Assembly: GCF_029168945.1 (NCBI RefSeq)
Contig: NC_083603.1
Span: 10,602,001 to 10,666,000 of the forward strand
Length of the DNA stretch: 64,000 nt
Direction: 5' to 3'
Source: Cannabis sativa
Lineage: Eukaryota > Streptophyta > Magnoliopsida > Rosales > Cannabaceae
The notes below the pieces were generated by a model that made no database searches, had not been told where the DNA came from, and saw only the letters and a program-made list of their open reading frames with translations. A program made the translations under genes and the position numbers. Positions 12,301-25,710 of this stretch are shown in pieces; positions within the stretch are counted from its first letter, which is position 1, and each line of letters begins with the position of its first letter.

Positions 12301-15300
12301 ACTGTACCGGCATTACACCATCTTGCTATTGTTGGATGAAAATTTAGCATTCCCCCCTTTTACTAATGCTATATTTTTCGTGTTTTATCATCTACTGTTA
12401 CCAGCATTATGTCGTCTTGCTATTGCTGGCTGAAAAATTAGCATTGCTCCTTTTTATTAATGCTTTTCATATTATCTGCAATGCAGGAGCCAATGATTAA
12501 TACATATGCAAACTTTAGAGATGATGTGCTGCCCCGCATTAAAAAACTTGGATACAATGCTGTTCAGCTCATGGCTATTCAAGAGCACTCTTATTATGCC
12601 AGCTTTGGGTATGAATCTATGATCAACTTCATCATGAGCTGAGATGTATTTGTACTTTGCATGTGTTTGATAATTTTTGTTATGAAATTTGTTTGAAGTA
12701 TCTTCTGTTGTTTAAGATATATCCATTTATTTTTAATTGTTATGCAGGTACCATGTTACAAATTTTTTTGCACCTAGCAGTCGCTGTGGAACCCCAGATG
12801 AATTGAAGTCGCTAATTGATAAAGCCCATGAGTTAGGCCTGCTTGTTCTTATGGATATTGTTCACAGGTATTAACTACTTTGTACTCTCTCCTGAAGCAT
12901 CCCTTGGTTTAGCATATGTTATTTGACAGGTTTCGTTTTCGTTGAAATTGTTTCTTTATTAGATTCTTAATATCAAAGAATTTGCACTTAGTTGATCTAT
13001 TCATTTTCAAACTTAAACCCATTTTCAGAATTCTGAGTGCAAACTTTCTCAATTCGTTCAGTACACCCATTTTGTGATAGCTATTAGCTGAAATGTAACC
13101 TTGATTTCTCACTGGATTAATATATTGGCATTTTTCCTTCGGTGTTTGGCAATTCAAAGTTATTTTGTTTTCTTGCTACATATCTGATAAATCTGATTGC
13201 TATGTGGTTGTACCAGCCATTCATCAAATAATACTTTAGATGGACTGAACATGTTCGATGGGACTGATAGCCAGTACTTCCACTCTGGGTCACGTGGATA
13301 TCACTGGATGTGGGATTCTCGTCTTTTCAATTATGGAAGTTGGGAGGTATTTGGTTTTATTTCTTTTTGAAAGAATTAGGCTTATGCTTGCTGTGTAACA
13401 ATGTAACCCTCTCATTATTTTGTTTTTAAAAGTGAAATTGAGGATAAAGATTTTCTTAAGTATTCATTATATCAGAATGATCTCTGCCTTTACTTGTAAA
13501 AACCAAAAAGAGGTGTTGCCAAGCAAGCCCTTAGTTTTTTTTTTTTATTTTTAAAAAAAAAAAAATAAATTTAATATATTTTTATGGTAATTGATTCTTT
13601 CTATGTATGTAGGTATTGAGATTTCTTCTCTCAAATGCAAGATGGTGGCTCGAAGAGTTCAAGTTTGATGGTTTCAGATTTGATGGTGTGACTTCAATGA
13701 TGTATACTCACCATGGGTTGGAGGTACTATTAATTTACCTCTGTGACACAGATAATCTGCATAATGTTTGAAAATTCAGAGTTAGTTTCTTATTATAAGA
13801 GAATTTTTAGCGTAGGTTGTGTAGCAGAGTCAGGATTCTTTATTTTACCATCTTTATATGGGCCTAACTATGTTATACAGTTTTTTAACTTTCTTAAGAG
13901 ATCAAATTATTTGAACTCTTAACTTCTAAATTCTTCTCTAGTCGTTCTTTTCTTTAACAGTCTCTTATATTGATAGGGCTACAGAGGTTTGTAGAAAATT
14001 AATAATGCTGTATATTTCTATCTATGATACCTATTTTCATTTTACTCAGTGTGAATGAAAGGTTGTGTGTCATTGGTGCAAAACAATGTGTATGGAATTT
14101 GTACCTTTCAGTCACTGTTAATGAAGTAAATTAGTCCTCAAGGTTGTTTAGGCACGTAAAAGTTTATGTTGACTGACTTCAGTCCCTCCTTAACAAGGTT
14201 TTGAGAAAGTCCACGAAAAGGTTCACCTAAGGTCTTGCAGACTTTTCCTTTTCATAGTTATTTGAGGAATGGAATTGATGTTTGAACAGATTCAGATGTG
14301 GATCTTCTGCTCTTTCAGGACTTGATATGGTCTCATTTATTGTTTATAGAGGGGTTGGACTGCAGAAGCGGATCACTAAAAGTTAACCATGCACACACAT
14401 TTGCATTAGAAATATTGAAGAGAAACATAAAGCCAGTATTATGAGTGCATATCTAAAATCATGTTGGAGAATTAGTACAGATTATTTTGTATTTGCCTCT
14501 GTTGGTTTCATTCTCAGGAAAATTCCAAGTCTGGGAGAATGTTAGAACTGAAAGTTTGGTTTTACCTGCTCACAATTTTTCTTTTCTATATTTTTCTATA
14601 TAAATATTTTATGGGCATTCATTATCTATCTTTCTACACATGATTTTGGTGCAGGTAGCATTTACAGGAAATTACAATGAATATTTTGGATTCGCAACAG
14701 ATGTAGATGCTGTGGTTTATCTGATGCTGGTCAATGACATGATTCATGGGCTCTTCCCTGAAGCAGTGACCATTGGTGAAGATGTAATATAATCCTATAA
14801 CTATAAGCATTGTTTTATTTCGTTTTCCCACTGTTCAATATTTTTGTAAAATAGAGATATTCTTGACAAGAGTGATCTGAATTAAAACTATTAATAACTG
14901 AAACACACACCCAATCAGCTGAACTCACGAACCTGTACAATATAAATTGCTATTAAAACTTATTTCAGTACCCGTAAAATATGTGCTTACCAATTGAAGC
15001 GCTTAATTGGGTGGGGGTGGGTTGTTTTTAAGTGGTGTCGGGTTCATATCCCAGTAAATAGATCTTATTAAAAGGGAAATGCATGTGCTTTGATATATAC
15101 TTTGTTCTTCCATGTTCTATTACCATAAAACATTTTCACTATGTGAGTTCTCTTTTGTTGGTTGATCCCACAGGTGCAAACAAACGTGTTGGGTTTAAAG
15201 ATATAAAATTATTGGAGATTTGAGATCGTGAATTGTCTTTTAATTGAATTAAATGCCAAAATTTACACTTTTACTCAAATAGCAATTTCTGTGTTTACAG

Positions 15301-17728
15301 GTCAGCGGAATGCCAACTTTCTGTATTCCTGTTCAAGATGGTGGTGTTGGATTTGATTATCGCCTTCATATGGCCATTGCCGATAAATGGATTGAACTCC
15401 TCAAGTATGTTTGAATCGAAAAATGAAGCATTACTATAATTTTTTAGTGGATCCTAAACTAGTTCATCTTTCTTGGCTTTTGGTGATTTAGGATGCAAGA
15501 AGAATACTGGAAAATGGGTGATATTATTCACACACTCACAAACAGGAGGTGGTCAGAGAAGTGTGTTTCTTATGCTGAAAGCCACGACCAAGCTCTTGTT
15601 GGTGACAAAACAATTGCATTCTGGTTGATGGACAAGGTAGTATGATTCTTCCATGTTTTATAGTATTCTGCTTGGTGACAATTAACATGCTTGGTTTTTC
15701 TATTCATCCTTTGCTTTTAAAAAATTTGGCACCCCTGCCTGCAGCATGTTTTCAAGTGAAACCTGCTAATAACTTATGTTTTTCTACTTATGAAAATTTT
15801 GGTACGCGCTCGTGTGTTTTATGTGCTACATTTTCAAAATAGTTAATCAGATCTTATGACTGTTTCAGGATATGTATGACTTTATGGCTTTAGACCGACC
15901 GGCAACCCCTCTTATAGATCGTGGAATAGCATTACACAAAATGATTAGGCTTATTACTATGGGATTGGGTGGAGAAGGATACCTAAATTTCATGGGGAAT
16001 GAATTTGGACATCCTGGTAATCTTTGGCCTTATCTGTGATATAAATATATATAATGTATATTTATATAAATATTATTTTCTATTGCTTTGTCTTCATTGT
16101 CCTTAATCGTTCCTACTACCTTTCAAACTTACACAAGAGGCTATGGTATTCTGTTATTTGTTGTTTCAGAGTGGATAGATTTTCCAAGGGCTGATCAGCA
16201 TCTCCCTGATGGCTCAATAGTTCCTGGAAACGGTTTTAGCTATGACAAATGTCGGCGTAGGTTTGATCTTGTAAGCTCCTATATTAGCTTATTATGGTAT
16301 TTTTATCTACTATGAGTTGCAACAGAGGACACTATAAGTGTTGCTATCGCTTATTGTTTCATTGTTGTTATGCATACATAGGGTGATGCAGATTATTTGA
16401 GATATCGAGGAATGCAAGAATTTGATCGGGCAATGCAGCATCTTGAAGATGCCTATGGCGTAAGTTCTACTTGAGCTTGCCTTTCTAGCTGAATTTCAGT
16501 TTCCAGTGGCCTGGATTGTCACAGTTTCTGTGGTATCTTTGCACTTATTTTTATTTCATGTGAAATCTATAGTTTTCTGATTTGTTTTAAACAAAATTTG
16601 CTTTAAACGTGGAGGTGAACACTACCGTGTGTCACTTTTAATCCTGGTGATGACTGAATAAAAAGTTGATACATTGGGTCAAATTCTCAATGCAGTTCAT
16701 GACTTCTGAGCATCAATACATATCCCGGAAAGATGAAACAGATAGGGTTATTGTCTTTGAAAGGGGAAACCTTGTTTTCGTCTTCAACTTTCATTGGTCT
16801 AATAGCTATTCTGATTACCGGGTAGGCTGCTCAAGGCCAGGAAAGTACAAGGTAATATTCTCTTTTAATTTTAAGTCTAGTTCCCAAAGCTTTTATACCA
16901 TTTGTAATATTTCCATTTCCATTTCCATTTACCATATATCGTTATAAAAAGTTTCATGCGCATGCCTATGCTTATTATCCACGCTAAAGAGAACCCATAC
17001 ATTCTGATTAACTGCCTCTAATTTTTCTTCTTTTTGTTTATTAAGTACAAGAAATTACATCTTAATAAAAGTTGAATTTGTTTTCATACACAGCAGACTC
17101 ACAGATTATAACATCAAAATAATTCTTATCCAGAGGCAATCTAATCAGCATATTTCCGTGAACATCTTCTTGCTAGAAGCGTGTGTTTTCATATACATGC
17201 AATTGATTTGAAAATATCTACTGGTTGTTCTATAGATCCCGTAATGTCCATGAAATTATTAGGCTGGACCCTTTATTTTTTCTCTTTTTCTTTTACTCTA
17301 ACATGTTCTTTTGATCTTTCTCTTTAATTATATAAACTATATAACCTAGTTGATCTGTGGCTCTTGACTTCTTTTTTCTTTCTTTCATCCAGATTGTATT
17401 GGATTCAGACGACTCATTATTTGGAGGGTTTAATAGGCTTAATCACGAAGCCGAATACTTCTCCTCTGTAAGATTATTATATTTCCATCATCCTTTTGAG
17501 TTTTAGGCTTCAAGATTAATCTGACCAAACTTGCCTATGCAGGAAGGGTGGTACGATGATAGGCCTCGTTCTTTCCTAGTGTATACTCCTAGTAGGACAG
17601 CAGTAGTTTATGCTTTGGTTAGCGACGAAAACGGAGCACTGGTATCCGAAACAAAAGGCGAAAACATCAAACCACTGCTGTCTGAAACGATAATTGAAGA
17701 CAATGAACCACTTGTGGAATCCATTTGA
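6334..17728 (+). CDS. SBE2: 1,4-alpha-glucan branching enzyme, class II (plastid starch branching enzyme)
   Basis: The enzyme cuts alpha-1,4 glucan chains and re-attaches them by alpha-1,6 bonds, making the branches of amylopectin in plastids. Twenty-two exons with GT/AG introns: 6334-6466, 7810-7973, 8271-8458, 8930-9028, 9186-9228, 9496-9555, 9695-9775, 10815-10931, 11780-11863, 12487-12608, 12748-12867, 13217-13346, 13613-13723, 14655-14783, 15301-15404, 15492-15636, 15869-16016, 16170-16270, 16382-16459, 16696-16851, 17393-17467, 17543-17728. Together they make 2574 nt, 857 residues, with no stop. The start [11 protein letters not shown] matches the conserved class II N-terminus and leads a Ser/Arg-rich transit-peptide-like segment. 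Residues about 195-275 form CBM48, then a GH13 barrel with DIVHS (D400), GFRFDGVTS (nucleophile D471), GEDVSG (acid E526) and AESHDQ (D594), and a beta C-terminal domain. I see nothing broken. Assignment to 2.1 or 2.2 subtypes is not possible by eye. Confidence 0.97.
12307..12480 (+). repeat. Diverged 94-bp tandem duplication in intron 9
   Basis: A block starting CCGGCATTACACCATCTTGC at 12307 recurs, diverged, at 12401 as CCAGCATTATGTCGTCTTGC. Both continue through a shared TTAGCATT and TAATGCT stretch. The second copy runs up to the acceptor of exon 10 (12487). Confidence 0.75.
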
Positions 17729-18040
17729 GGAATGATGTATCATTGTTCAAATGAAGTTTTGGTGAGAATATATTGTCATGGTCATCCTCTCCTCTGGCTC
17801 ATCGGAACGACCTCATCTTGTATATTTTTTTGGTAATAATTCTAGTGGAGTGCCCCTTAAAAGTTTCATTGCCAAGCAATCCATAGTCAGAAGAACATGC
17901 ACACTAGACTTTCTAATCATGTGCGTTATCGAGAGCTAAGAGGAGGACAACAACTCTCTACTAGGAGGTAGTGTATTGTGAAGACTAGTTTTGTGAAATC
18001 TTATTTTGTAAGTAGAAGATCTTAATAAAACTCGAATGAG
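17729..18040 (+). terminator. 3' UTR and likely polyadenylation signal of the branching enzyme gene
   Basis: After the TGA at 17726-17728 there is non-coding sequence with an AATAAA at 18024-18029 followed by T-rich DNA. This fits a plant polyadenylation region. The exact cleavage site cannot be read. Confidence 0.5.
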
Positions 18041-20600
18041 TTGGAGAATCTGGTTATAGATTTCATCTGTACAGCACGCTGGATTGACCTAATTTGGATT
18101 TTCTTTTCTTTTCCAGTTGAACTGAGAAATTAAGATGAGAAAATTGACGCAACTAGGATTTTATTTTTTGAAAATAAAATATTTCAGAATGATATATAAC
18201 GGTAGGAAGGAACAGTATATAATATATTGTAGTTATTAACTTATTAATGTATTCCATAAATTTTTAAGAATACTAGAGTATAAAAATAAGATTCAAATAT
18301 TAAATAGCTAATTATTTTTTTTTTTTTTGCAAAAAAAAGTAGACGTGCAACATATTGCGATAATATATAGGAGAGTTTTATTTAATAACTACACTCTATT
18401 ATTAAAAAAATAATCTTAAATAATTTTAAAAAATTACTTTTAATATTTTTTAATTCTTTATTTCATATTATTTTATGTTAATTTTAATATTTATTTTAAT
18501 TTTAATTATGTATATTTTTTGTTCTAAATTATGTATATATATTTTTTATTTTTTTTACGAAAATTTCATATAAATTTTTATTTTAATTTTTTTTATAATA
18601 TTTAAAATATAATTTATTTTTGTTTGATAGGAAAATTTTTAAGAATATAAATTGGTAGAAAAAAGTTAGAAAAAAATTTAGTACAATTAAATATATAAAT
18701 TTAATATAAAATAAAAATTATTAAAATAAAGTATTTTTAAAATTTTTTGAAGTGTAAATAAAATTTTTCGAATATACAATAGGAAAATTTACATGAAAAA
18801 TACAAAAATCCAAAAATATTATCCATACATTTTTACCTTTGTTTTTGTTCTATTTACACTAATATTTCTTACACATGCATGATGTCATTATACTACTTTT
18901 ACACACTCTATTTTTCCTTCTTTTCTATCATCTTTTTCCTTTTTTTTTTCTTTTTTTCTCATCTTCATTTCATTTTTCTTTGTAATTTTCTCTTTGAAAA
19001 CTTCTACCATGATCAAGATTCAAAACTATTTTTGATAAAGAAAGAACAAAATTGATTTCATCCATCTTTCTCAAGTACCTTCCTCCATCTTCTGACCACG
19101 TTTTTTTCTATTTTCTTTTTCTTTTTTCTATTCTATGAATGACTATTACTTAGTTGTCATCTTTCCCATCACTATCGCTGAAAAAATCTTTAAAAATGAG
19201 TGTTAAATCTTTTGCCAACAAATTTAAAAGCAAATGGCTTGTTGTTGAAGATAATGATTTAGACTTTACTCTGCCTATAAAAAAAGTGATCGTCGCCCTA
19301 TTAAGAAGAAATCGAAGGTTAATGTTACTGAAAATATTTCCCTCGCTGAAGTTAAGAAAGGGAAGAGCCAAGCTGATGAGAGTACGAAGGTTTCTTTCTA
19401 GTTTCTTTATAGTTTTGCCCTAACATTGCCCTAACTTTTATTATTACTTACCATAATCGAGTTTTTCCTGTACGAGTCGTGTATTACAAATTTTGAATCC
19501 TGTTTTTTTTTTTTTTAAATAATAATAATAATATTGTAGTAACACAACTATTATTCAACTAATATACAACTTAACTGGAACTAGAAATATAAAAATTGAA
19601 TGGGCATCGTTATGAAAATATTTGTCAGTATTTTTTTTTTGTCACTGATCAACAATCAATTAAACCTTAATAATATTATGTGGAGAAACAACTGTTAGAA
19701 CTCTGTAAATTAACTTTATAACAACTAAATGAATATATTAATAAAACTAACCATGTTATAATTTTTTTTTTAAAGAGCTTTGTGTTAGATTGTGAATATG
19801 AAATACCTGCAAATATCATAAAAAAAATATTATAACGTTGACGGTTTATAATCATTGATATGTCTAGTTTCAGAGTGTTAGCAAAATGTTAATACAACTA
19901 TAATGCAACTACGTAGAAATTTAAAAACTAGAACAATGTTTCTATGTACGTGGCTCTAGATGAATTCAAATTTTATTTGTTATTTGTGATTTGATATGAA
20001 TAAATCAACCATTAAAAATCTAGAAAATAATATTAATGCAACTGGAGAAATATTAGCTAGTGTATTAATATATTTTTCTTCAGTTTATACATGATTTAGA
20101 TTGATTAGAACTACAAATCTATTTTAGACATATCTACATTTTATGAATCTAAAAAATTGATATTAGGAGAATTAGTTTTTTGTGATTTTAATCGTAATTC
20201 AAGGTTGAATTTTAGTTTTGTACAAGTTTTTCTGTCTGATTTTGCATAAATTCGAAATTGTATATGTTTGAATTTCTTACGGTCTTTTTCTCAAGTGAAG
20301 TCGCCAAAATTTATGGTGATTATCCGTCTGTTTTGGTTTCTTTTCAGTTGGCCTGCTAGTTTGGTTACTGAAAGTTGTCGTAGTTGTGCCTGAAGTCAAT
20401 GCTAATGTTCGATTTATGGGCCAGCAAGTAACTATTTTGTGTCTAGGTCATCATTACAATTGTTTTAATGTAGCCCAATAATTTAAGGATAAAGTGATTA
20501 ATCGAATATGGGTGACTGATGTTCAATTATCTATAGTTTTAGTTATTTTATAAGGTCATTAAGAATTAATATAAACCCTTATTTTTTTTATAATGCAATT
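18041..20600. other. AT-rich intergenic DNA without a supported gene
   Basis: Long A/T runs and weakly coding-like short frames around 19150-19430 (Lys-rich on +) show no domain I recognise. These frames could be the outer edge of the transposase relic that follows, but I cannot support that. Confidence 0.5.
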
Positions 20601-20639
20601 TTATTTTGATATTGATGGGAACTCACATTGAGATATACT

Positions 20640-21910
20640 AATGGGAACTTTTTATACGAAGATGACAGAGAGATATAGTGAGAGAACGACCATTAGACGT
20701 AAATAATTTAAGCAATATTACTCAAGACTGAAAGATTGGGAGAAAGTTGTTGACCTACCCCCTGACCACTTGAATAAGGAGAGTTGAAAGCTTATTTGCA
20801 AACTGTTCGTAGCAAAAAAAAAAAATTTGAATCGCACAAAAAAAAAAAAATAAAACAAATAGACAGCTAATAAAATATCCAACAATGCAAGACACAAGAT
20901 CGTTGGCTTCTAATAGTCACACATTTGTAAGTAATAATATTTATCATTTATTTTTAAAATATAATTTATCTTAAAACACATTATAAACTCTTTCATTTAT
21001 TTATTTTTATATAGGATGGTCTACTAGAAGAGCATATAGTCGATGCATAGAAGGTGGCTCATACGAGAAAACCGTCTGGTAGTTTTGTCAACGAAGTCGC
21101 TGCAGAAGATTTTGTAAGTAAATAAAATATTGTATTGTTAAATTTTAAATATTATATTAATTATATGTTCCAATAATATTTATTTAAATATGAGAAACTA
21201 CGTAAGAAGCTTGATAAGAAACGACTCGAAAGATAATCTCAGAGCGATATATTTAGTACTAAATCTGATAGTAGTTATCAATTCGAGATACTTGGAAAAG
21301 TTCTTCAGAAAATACCTAATTATCAAAGAGGCGTGGGTTATATGATCAATGGCAAAGGAAAAAAAATCATACAATCAAAGTCAGTCAGCTGCGCATCCTC
21401 CACCCCCAATAAAATTTACAACACCGTGGTAGATATGTTTGTAACTAAACGTGACACATTAGGGAGTAGTTTGACACCTGAATAATGTGCCAATTTATAT
21501 AAGCCACATTTTGATAATTTTGTCCAAATATATGGTCAATCACAATCTCCTGGTGGTTCGTCTTCCCAGAGTAATGCCACTCCTCTAAAACATCAACACT
21601 AGCCTTCTCCGTAGCAGCAACACCAATCTGGTTTGCAGCAGGGAAATCAGTTCGTATATGAAACCCCTTTGTAGTCTCCTCCACAGTTTAAATTTTACTG
21701 ATTTTGAAATATTTAGAAATTCTTTGTAGGAGCTATAATTTTTTTGACCCCTATACTCAACAAAGCTCAGTTAGGGGAACTTACACTTGGTTTATCATCA
21801 CATCAACTATATGTTCCTTCTCCGCCACAACCATCGGGACCTTCCAATAATAATAATGTGAATCAAGACTTTTTCATCAAAGACCTTAATGATGATTTTA
21901 TGGAATAAAT
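20640..21910 (+). pseudogene. Decayed Ptta/En-Spm-like plant transposase relic
   Basis: Translated pieces in changing frames resemble the plant Ptta/En-Spm accessory transposase family (Transposase_24). In order: SRLKDWEKVVDLPPDHL, then ES-stop-KLICKLF at the usual S-W-K site (about 20790), a TRSLASNSHTF piece for the usual N-R-x-K...G-S-K-S-F segment, HTRKPSGSFVNEVAAEDF at about 21055-21115, and YQFEILGKVLQKIP at about 21275. Stops and frameshifts are many, and AT-rich gaps at 20930-21010 and 21120-21180 could be old introns. No CACTA-type ends were found, so the extent is approximate. The resemblance is judged by eye only. Confidence 0.45.
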
Positions 21911-23060
21911 AGTTTATGCTTGTTAATAATTCACTATAAATATTATGTATATTTTATTTATTTAGTTTAATTTGAGACACTATAATAGTAATGAGTATTG
22001 TTAGTGTTAAATTATAATATTTAGAATTGGTTAAATTATATATTTTTTATTTAATTTATTATTTATATATTTATATAATTTTTTAATTTAATTTAATTTA
22101 TTTATTTTTTTAGAAATATTTAAAACATTAAGAATTTTAAATATTTCTAAATTAATAATAAAAAAAAACGTATAATTTAAAAAATTAAAATGATAAAAAA
22201 ATTAAGTTTTGACACGAAATAAAAACAAATCAAATACAACACAAACCGCTTAACACGAATTTGACATGTTTGATACAATTTTTTTAAATATAATAAAATA
22301 AAAATTAAGAGTAAGTCATATATATTTGATGTGACTTTGAGTCCTCACCCTTCTCAAAAAATAAATATGATGTATTCTGATTAAGAGTAATAAAAATAAA
22401 AGAAAAATACTAAAGCATGTTTGATTAGGAGTAATAAAAATCAAAGGAGTATTAGAAAATGAATAATAATAGAATAGAATAAATTTTAATGCAAATAAGA
22501 AAAAAGTTAATACTTCATATATGCATTAAAATGATCTTAACTTTTTTTTTTTTTTTTTGAATAATATGATCTTTACTTTTACTCACTTTTAGATGAAATA
22601 TCCACTTTTAGTAGAATAATTATTCTACTAAATATCCACTTTTAGCACTCTTAATGTACTTTTTTTTTTTTTAATGTGTTTTAATGCCAACAAAGAAAGA
22701 ATAGGTGCCATGGAAATTGTAGTATTGTACCCTAGAGCAATGCTCAAAATTATGGGGTGTGGGATTGAACACCATTCGGATTACAAAGACAAATTCATTA
22801 AAGAATTAACCTTTGAATTCTTTTCAAAATTATTCTCAACCACCAAAAAAAACAAAAGGCACAACTCAAACAAAATCATTTAGCAATAGAAATGATCCTA
22901 TTACCACTCCACTCCACTCCGTTACAAAGCAATACTTTTTGTTTTAGTGGAAACAAACCATTAAATTAAAGAAAAATAAAAAACATGCAATTTATACATT
23001 TGAGCATCAAGTTAGAATTTAGGCCCAAAGTAAATATATTATCCAAAAAAAAAAAAAAAC
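21911..23060. other. AT-rich intergenic DNA between convergent genes
   Basis: No gene, RNA or clear element is visible. There is a short CCACT repeat near 22902-22918. The right end adjoins the 3' end of the GRF gene. Confidence 0.5.
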
Positions 23061-24992
23061 TTAAGTGCTGACAATGCAAGTGTCAGAGGCAGAAGAACGA
23101 GGAGGCAACTGATGGAGAACACTAGTAGGAGATGATGAATTGGAGTTGGAGGATCGCAGGGCCTCAGCCAGCGGCCCACCCATTGAGGCCATTGGGTTTG
23201 AAGCCCATCCACTGGAGGCCCAGCCCAACTGAGACTGCTGCTGACGATCAGAATGGGCTTCTGGGTGGCCCATTTCCTCTCCGTTTCCACCAGTTGACAA
23301 CTTCAACGAAATATCAGAAGTTGATGATGAGTTGTTTCCCGTTATGGAAATTGATAAGCTTGAAGCTGAGCTCATTGGACTCGACCTCATCCTATTATTG
23401 TTATTGTTATTATTATTAGTATTATTATTATTAATTTCTACATTTCCTGATTCTTGAAGTGATCTCGGCCAGTCATCAAAGAAGTGCCGGAGTATGTGAC
23501 CGTCCGATTTGCCGTCGCCGGAGACCTCATTATGGGGTTTAAACAAGTCCTTATTTTCATTTTTAACATCTGAAGCGTTACTATTAAAAAAAAACAAAGG
23601 ATTGTTATGAAAAGCAACGGTTGGAACTTGGAGCTTAGTTACTAAGAAAATTTGAGATTTTATAGTTATTTTTTAAAAGATTTGATACTCTTATTTATTT
23701 GTCCCCCATGTGAGTTTCTGTCCTTAAAATAAAGTATATTTTAAATCAAAAAATAAAATAAAATAAAATACCCCAAATAGATTCTTACCACTAGAATAAC
23801 AAGTACCATTTATCAAAGCTGGAAACCCAAATCAGATTAAGTAAGATTTAACATTATTATTCTTTTCAAGTTTCTTAATAGACCAAGAAAAATAGGCCAT
23901 TTTCCATAACAAGAAAAAAAAAAAAAGCAAAAATTACCTCCGGTTGTTGAGATGGAGGAGATCTATGGAGGATGTTGGCATTGAAAGTGAGAAATGGGCT
24001 GCATTAGATGACGTTGACAAAGGAGATGGACCATTGTTAGAAGCAAGAGTCCCTCTACCGACGCCGTCCCCGGCGAGTCTTCCGCCGCCGGTGGTGGTGG
24101 TGGTGGGTGTGGGGATTTCCACAGGCTTTCTTGAACGATTTCTTCCACGGTGCATGTGGCGCTCACAGTACTTTTGACCAACCACCACATCTCTTGAACA
24201 CCGCCATTTCTTCCCGTCGGTTCTCCGGCACCGACCAGGTTCCGGATCCATGGATGCTTTTCCCCAATAACCCGACTGTAACACTACATCATAATACACC
24301 ATTATAATATACACATACATTTAATACTGGAAAGTACATTAGATCATATAATGTAATAGTAATTATGGGAGATGATACTTACAAGTAGGGGAAGGTTGAA
24401 AATGGGGATAAGGTTGAAGAGAATGATGCAAGAAATACGGTGTCGTATGAAGAAGATTAAAGCTTTTCTTAATATGTTGAAGAAGCTCAGAAGGAACAGT
24501 AGCACCAGCTAACATGTACCTAAATATCAAAGCTTGTAACTCTAGTTCTTGCCATTGGGCCAAACTAAAGTAACTACCCATTCCTCCTCCTGACAAAAGA
24601 AAAGAAAAAATCACCATTTAAAGATATAATGATGGTAATAATGAAAACCCCATCAAGGAAAAACACAACCCCAATAAAATAAATAAATAAAGGTAGAAAC
24701 TTTCCATACCAAGAAACTAGAAAAAACAGTTTAGAAAAAGAAAGAAAGCCATACTTGGGATTCTAGTAGTGGGAGAAGTAGTTGAATCAGTAGACAGAGT
24801 ACCAGTTGTGATCATTTTAGTGATGTTTGGTGGCTCAGGTACAAACAGAGGAAGAGGTTCAGAACAAGTAGAAGAGAGGTCTTGTTTCATGTGATGGGTT
24901 TCGATAACAAGTTTTGGTATCTTTGCAGAATGTTGTTGGTGATGTTCTGACTCATGTTGCTGATTTCTCCATTGCTTCAGATGGAAGTCCAT
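23061..24992 (-). CDS. GRF: Growth-regulating factor (QLQ/WRC transcription factor)
   Basis: GRFs are plant nuclear transcription factors that work with GIF co-activators to sustain cell proliferation in growing organs. Four exons on the minus strand, 24992-24755, 24589-24383, 24283-23938 and 23580-23061, join in frame to 1311 nt, 436 residues, using GT/AG sites. The start gives [15 protein letters not shown] (about residues 86-120, [18 protein letters not shown]) binds GIF proteins. WRC (about 161-205) has the C3H zinc set C167, C177, C188, H191 and the basic stretch RGRNRSRK. The C-terminal part has an FFDDWPRS motif, a poly-Asn run from an ATT/GTT repeat (23395-23440) and a GGPLAEAL motif. 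At exon 3 I chose the acceptor at 24284-24285. The alternative AG eight bases downstream breaks the frame. It converges on SBE2. Confidence 0.95.
24117..24137 (-). promoter_or_regulatory. miR396 target site in the GRF coding sequence
   Basis: On the minus strand the exon 3 sequence reads CGTTCAAGAAAGCCTGTGG followed by AA, encoding part of the RSRKPVE stretch just after WRC. This is the conserved miR396 site of plant GRFs, including the single extra base that makes the usual bulge against the microRNA. Post-transcriptional repression by miR396 is therefore expected. The pairing is from memory of the miR396 sequence, not computed. Confidence 0.93.
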
Positions 24993-25710
24993 AGAAAGAG
25001 AGAGAGAAATAAAGAAAAAAGTGCCTAAAAGAAAAAAAAAACAATAACAAAGGAATAATAATAAGATTTGAGTTTTAAGACAGTGTCTTTTATATTTGGT
25101 TGGGACTTGGGAGTTTATAAACACTATTTTTCTGTTTGGTGAGCAACCAAAGAAGAAGAAAAAAAGGAAGCTTTTTAAGTAGTGAATTGAACTTGTGTGT
25201 GTTTGTGGGTTCTCTCTTTGGCAGATACCTCACATTCTGACATAAAAAAGCCTGCAAAGTTTGTTTATAGCCAGTGGAGAAGCCTAGGGCACTTGAGATA
25301 AAGACAGTCAGACAAGACAGTTGAGAGAAAAATAAATATATAATTATTAAATAATAAAAAAAAATTATAGATCATGTTAAAGATAGGTAGAGAGAAGTGG
25401 ACTAGCAGTAAGTAACACATGCAGTCTTTCTTTCTCTTGTTTAGTTTGTTTTTAATTTGTTGCTTTGGGAATAACAAAGCTATTTGGGTGTGATTTTTGA
25501 GCAAAGACATCAGCAGCATATATGGGGTTATGAGAAGAAAAAAATGATACAAAAATCCCAAATACCCTTTTTATTATTTTGTCTTAAAAGTTGAATAAAT
25601 AAATAAAAATTGTTAAAACCCCAAATCCAAGACTTGAGGCATATGTAAAGATATAATGAGAGAGAGAGAGAGAAATGTGAGCCGACAATGCAGTTCTATG
25701 GCAGCCGAGC
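24993..25710 (-). promoter_or_regulatory. 5' leader and promoter region of the GRF gene
   Basis: A TATA-like ATATAAAAG lies on the minus strand at about 25088-25096, 96 bp upstream of the ATG, with pyrimidine-rich sequence between. A GA run occurs at 25659-25672. An upstream in-frame ATG at 25124 would add 44 hydrophobic residues not usual in GRFs, so it was not used. The transcription start is uncertain. Confidence 0.4.

Noticed and set aside
24993..25124. Upstream in-frame ATG extending the GRF by 44 residues
   Set aside because: The extension is hydrophobic and unlike GRF N-termini, and a TATA-like word lies inside it at about 25090. The ATG at 24990-24992 is preferred.
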